Origin: Heterocephalus glaber
Lineage: Eukaryota; Chordata; Mammalia; Rodentia; Bathyergidae
Length of the DNA stretch: 64,000 nucleotides
Reading direction: 5' to 3'
NCBI RefSeq assembly: GCF_000247695.1
Contig: NW_004624734.1
Coordinates: 7,117,569 to 7,181,568 of the forward strand
Shown: positions 63,706 through 64,000 of the stretch, in pieces
Layout: every line of letters starts with the position of its first letter
Position numbering within the stretch: position 1 is the stretch's first letter
Position numbers and translations under genes: made by a program
The notes under the pieces: model-generated
Databases searched by the model: none
Seen by the model: only the letters and a program-made list of their open reading frames with translations
Told to the model about the DNA's origin: nothing

Positions 63706-64000
63706 ATGTGGTCTCTTAACTCCTCCAGCTGACGTCCCTCCCCCATTTCCTCTTACTTTCTAACTCTGCCTAATACACTGCACATCACTGATGCACTCTG
63801 AAATGACTCTTGCTGTGATCAAAGTTGGTAAGTCTACTCCACCAGGAACCCCATCGGATCCGAAACCCATCCAGCGACAGTCTAACATCTGGGGTCCTAG
63901 GCAAGAAAAGGGGTGGGGTATGGAGAATAGAAAAAGGTTTTAAGAAATAATTGGCAGAAAGACTATGTGCTTTATTCTATATAAACTATATCTAAATTTT

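Larger units (their letters stand above)
56068..64000. other. Upstream region of SERPINA9
   Basis: Should hold the SERPINA9 first exon and promoter, not identified. Seen: MIR (56165-56360), MaLR LTR (57125-57496), old L1 pieces (58110-58420, 61940-62600), (CA)n (59128-59168), ID-like SINEs (59228-59313, 61850-61938, 62652-62731), L2 (60262-60690), B1-ID dimers (60711-60897, 63531-63705) and a B1 (63056-63215). The GC-rich 58.4-59.2 kb has overlapping long open frames but no recognisable protein. No SERPINA12 exon is visible. Confidence 0.6.

Overview
The window looks like nuclear DNA of a placental mammal, most likely a rodent outside the mouse/rat group. It has intron-containing genes, little CpG, and old mammalian repeats (MIR, L2, MaLR LTRs, L1). 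It also has rodent-type SINEs: B1/7SL-derived units, tRNA-derived ID-like units, and fused B1-ID dimers. The species is not settled. I saw no muroid-specific SINE (B2) and only one alpha-1-antitrypsin gene in view.

The gene content is a segment of the clade A serpin cluster (human 14q32.13). Three genes lie on the minus strand in the conserved order SERPINA1 - SERPINA11 - SERPINA9. SERPINA1 is cut by the left edge: the first two coding exons, the splice acceptor before the ATG, the hepatocyte first exon and its promoter are present, but the exons with the reactive loop are off-window. SERPINA11 (35914 down to 28624, 429 codons plus stop) and SERPINA9 (56050 down to 47960, 417 codons plus stop) each have four complete coding exons. 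All splice sites are GT/AG, intron phases are 1, 2 and 0, and there are no frame breaks. Each has an AATAAA shortly after its stop codon.

Region by region: 1-7.1 kb is SERPINA1 with its liver promoter. 7.1-28.5 kb is intergenic, with a dense nest of LTR and L1 pieces at 21.7-24.4 kb, a small CpG-rich block at 23.4-23.6 kb, a possible solo LTR at 26.6-27.0 kb and a plus-strand ORF with a signal-peptide-like start at 28.0 kb. 28.5-35.9 kb is SERPINA11. 36-47.9 kb is its upstream region, with a twin-primed L1 at 44.4-45.8 kb. 48-56 kb is SERPINA9, whose first coding intron carries a 2.2 kb ancient L1 with three later insertions. 56-64 kb is repeat-rich flank where SERPINA12 would be expected further right.

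The proteins are secreted serpins. SERPINA1 inhibits neutrophil elastase and is made in liver. SERPINA9 (centerin) is a germinal-centre B-cell serpin with an Arg P1 residue, kept here. SERPINA11 is poorly characterised; here it has a 7-residue N-terminal tandem duplication and an altered reactive loop. I found no undescribed multi-gene system. The most useful leads are the SERPINA11 loop and duplication, the twin-primed L1 with a tail-only SINE, the CpG-rich block, and the small ORF beside SERPINA11.
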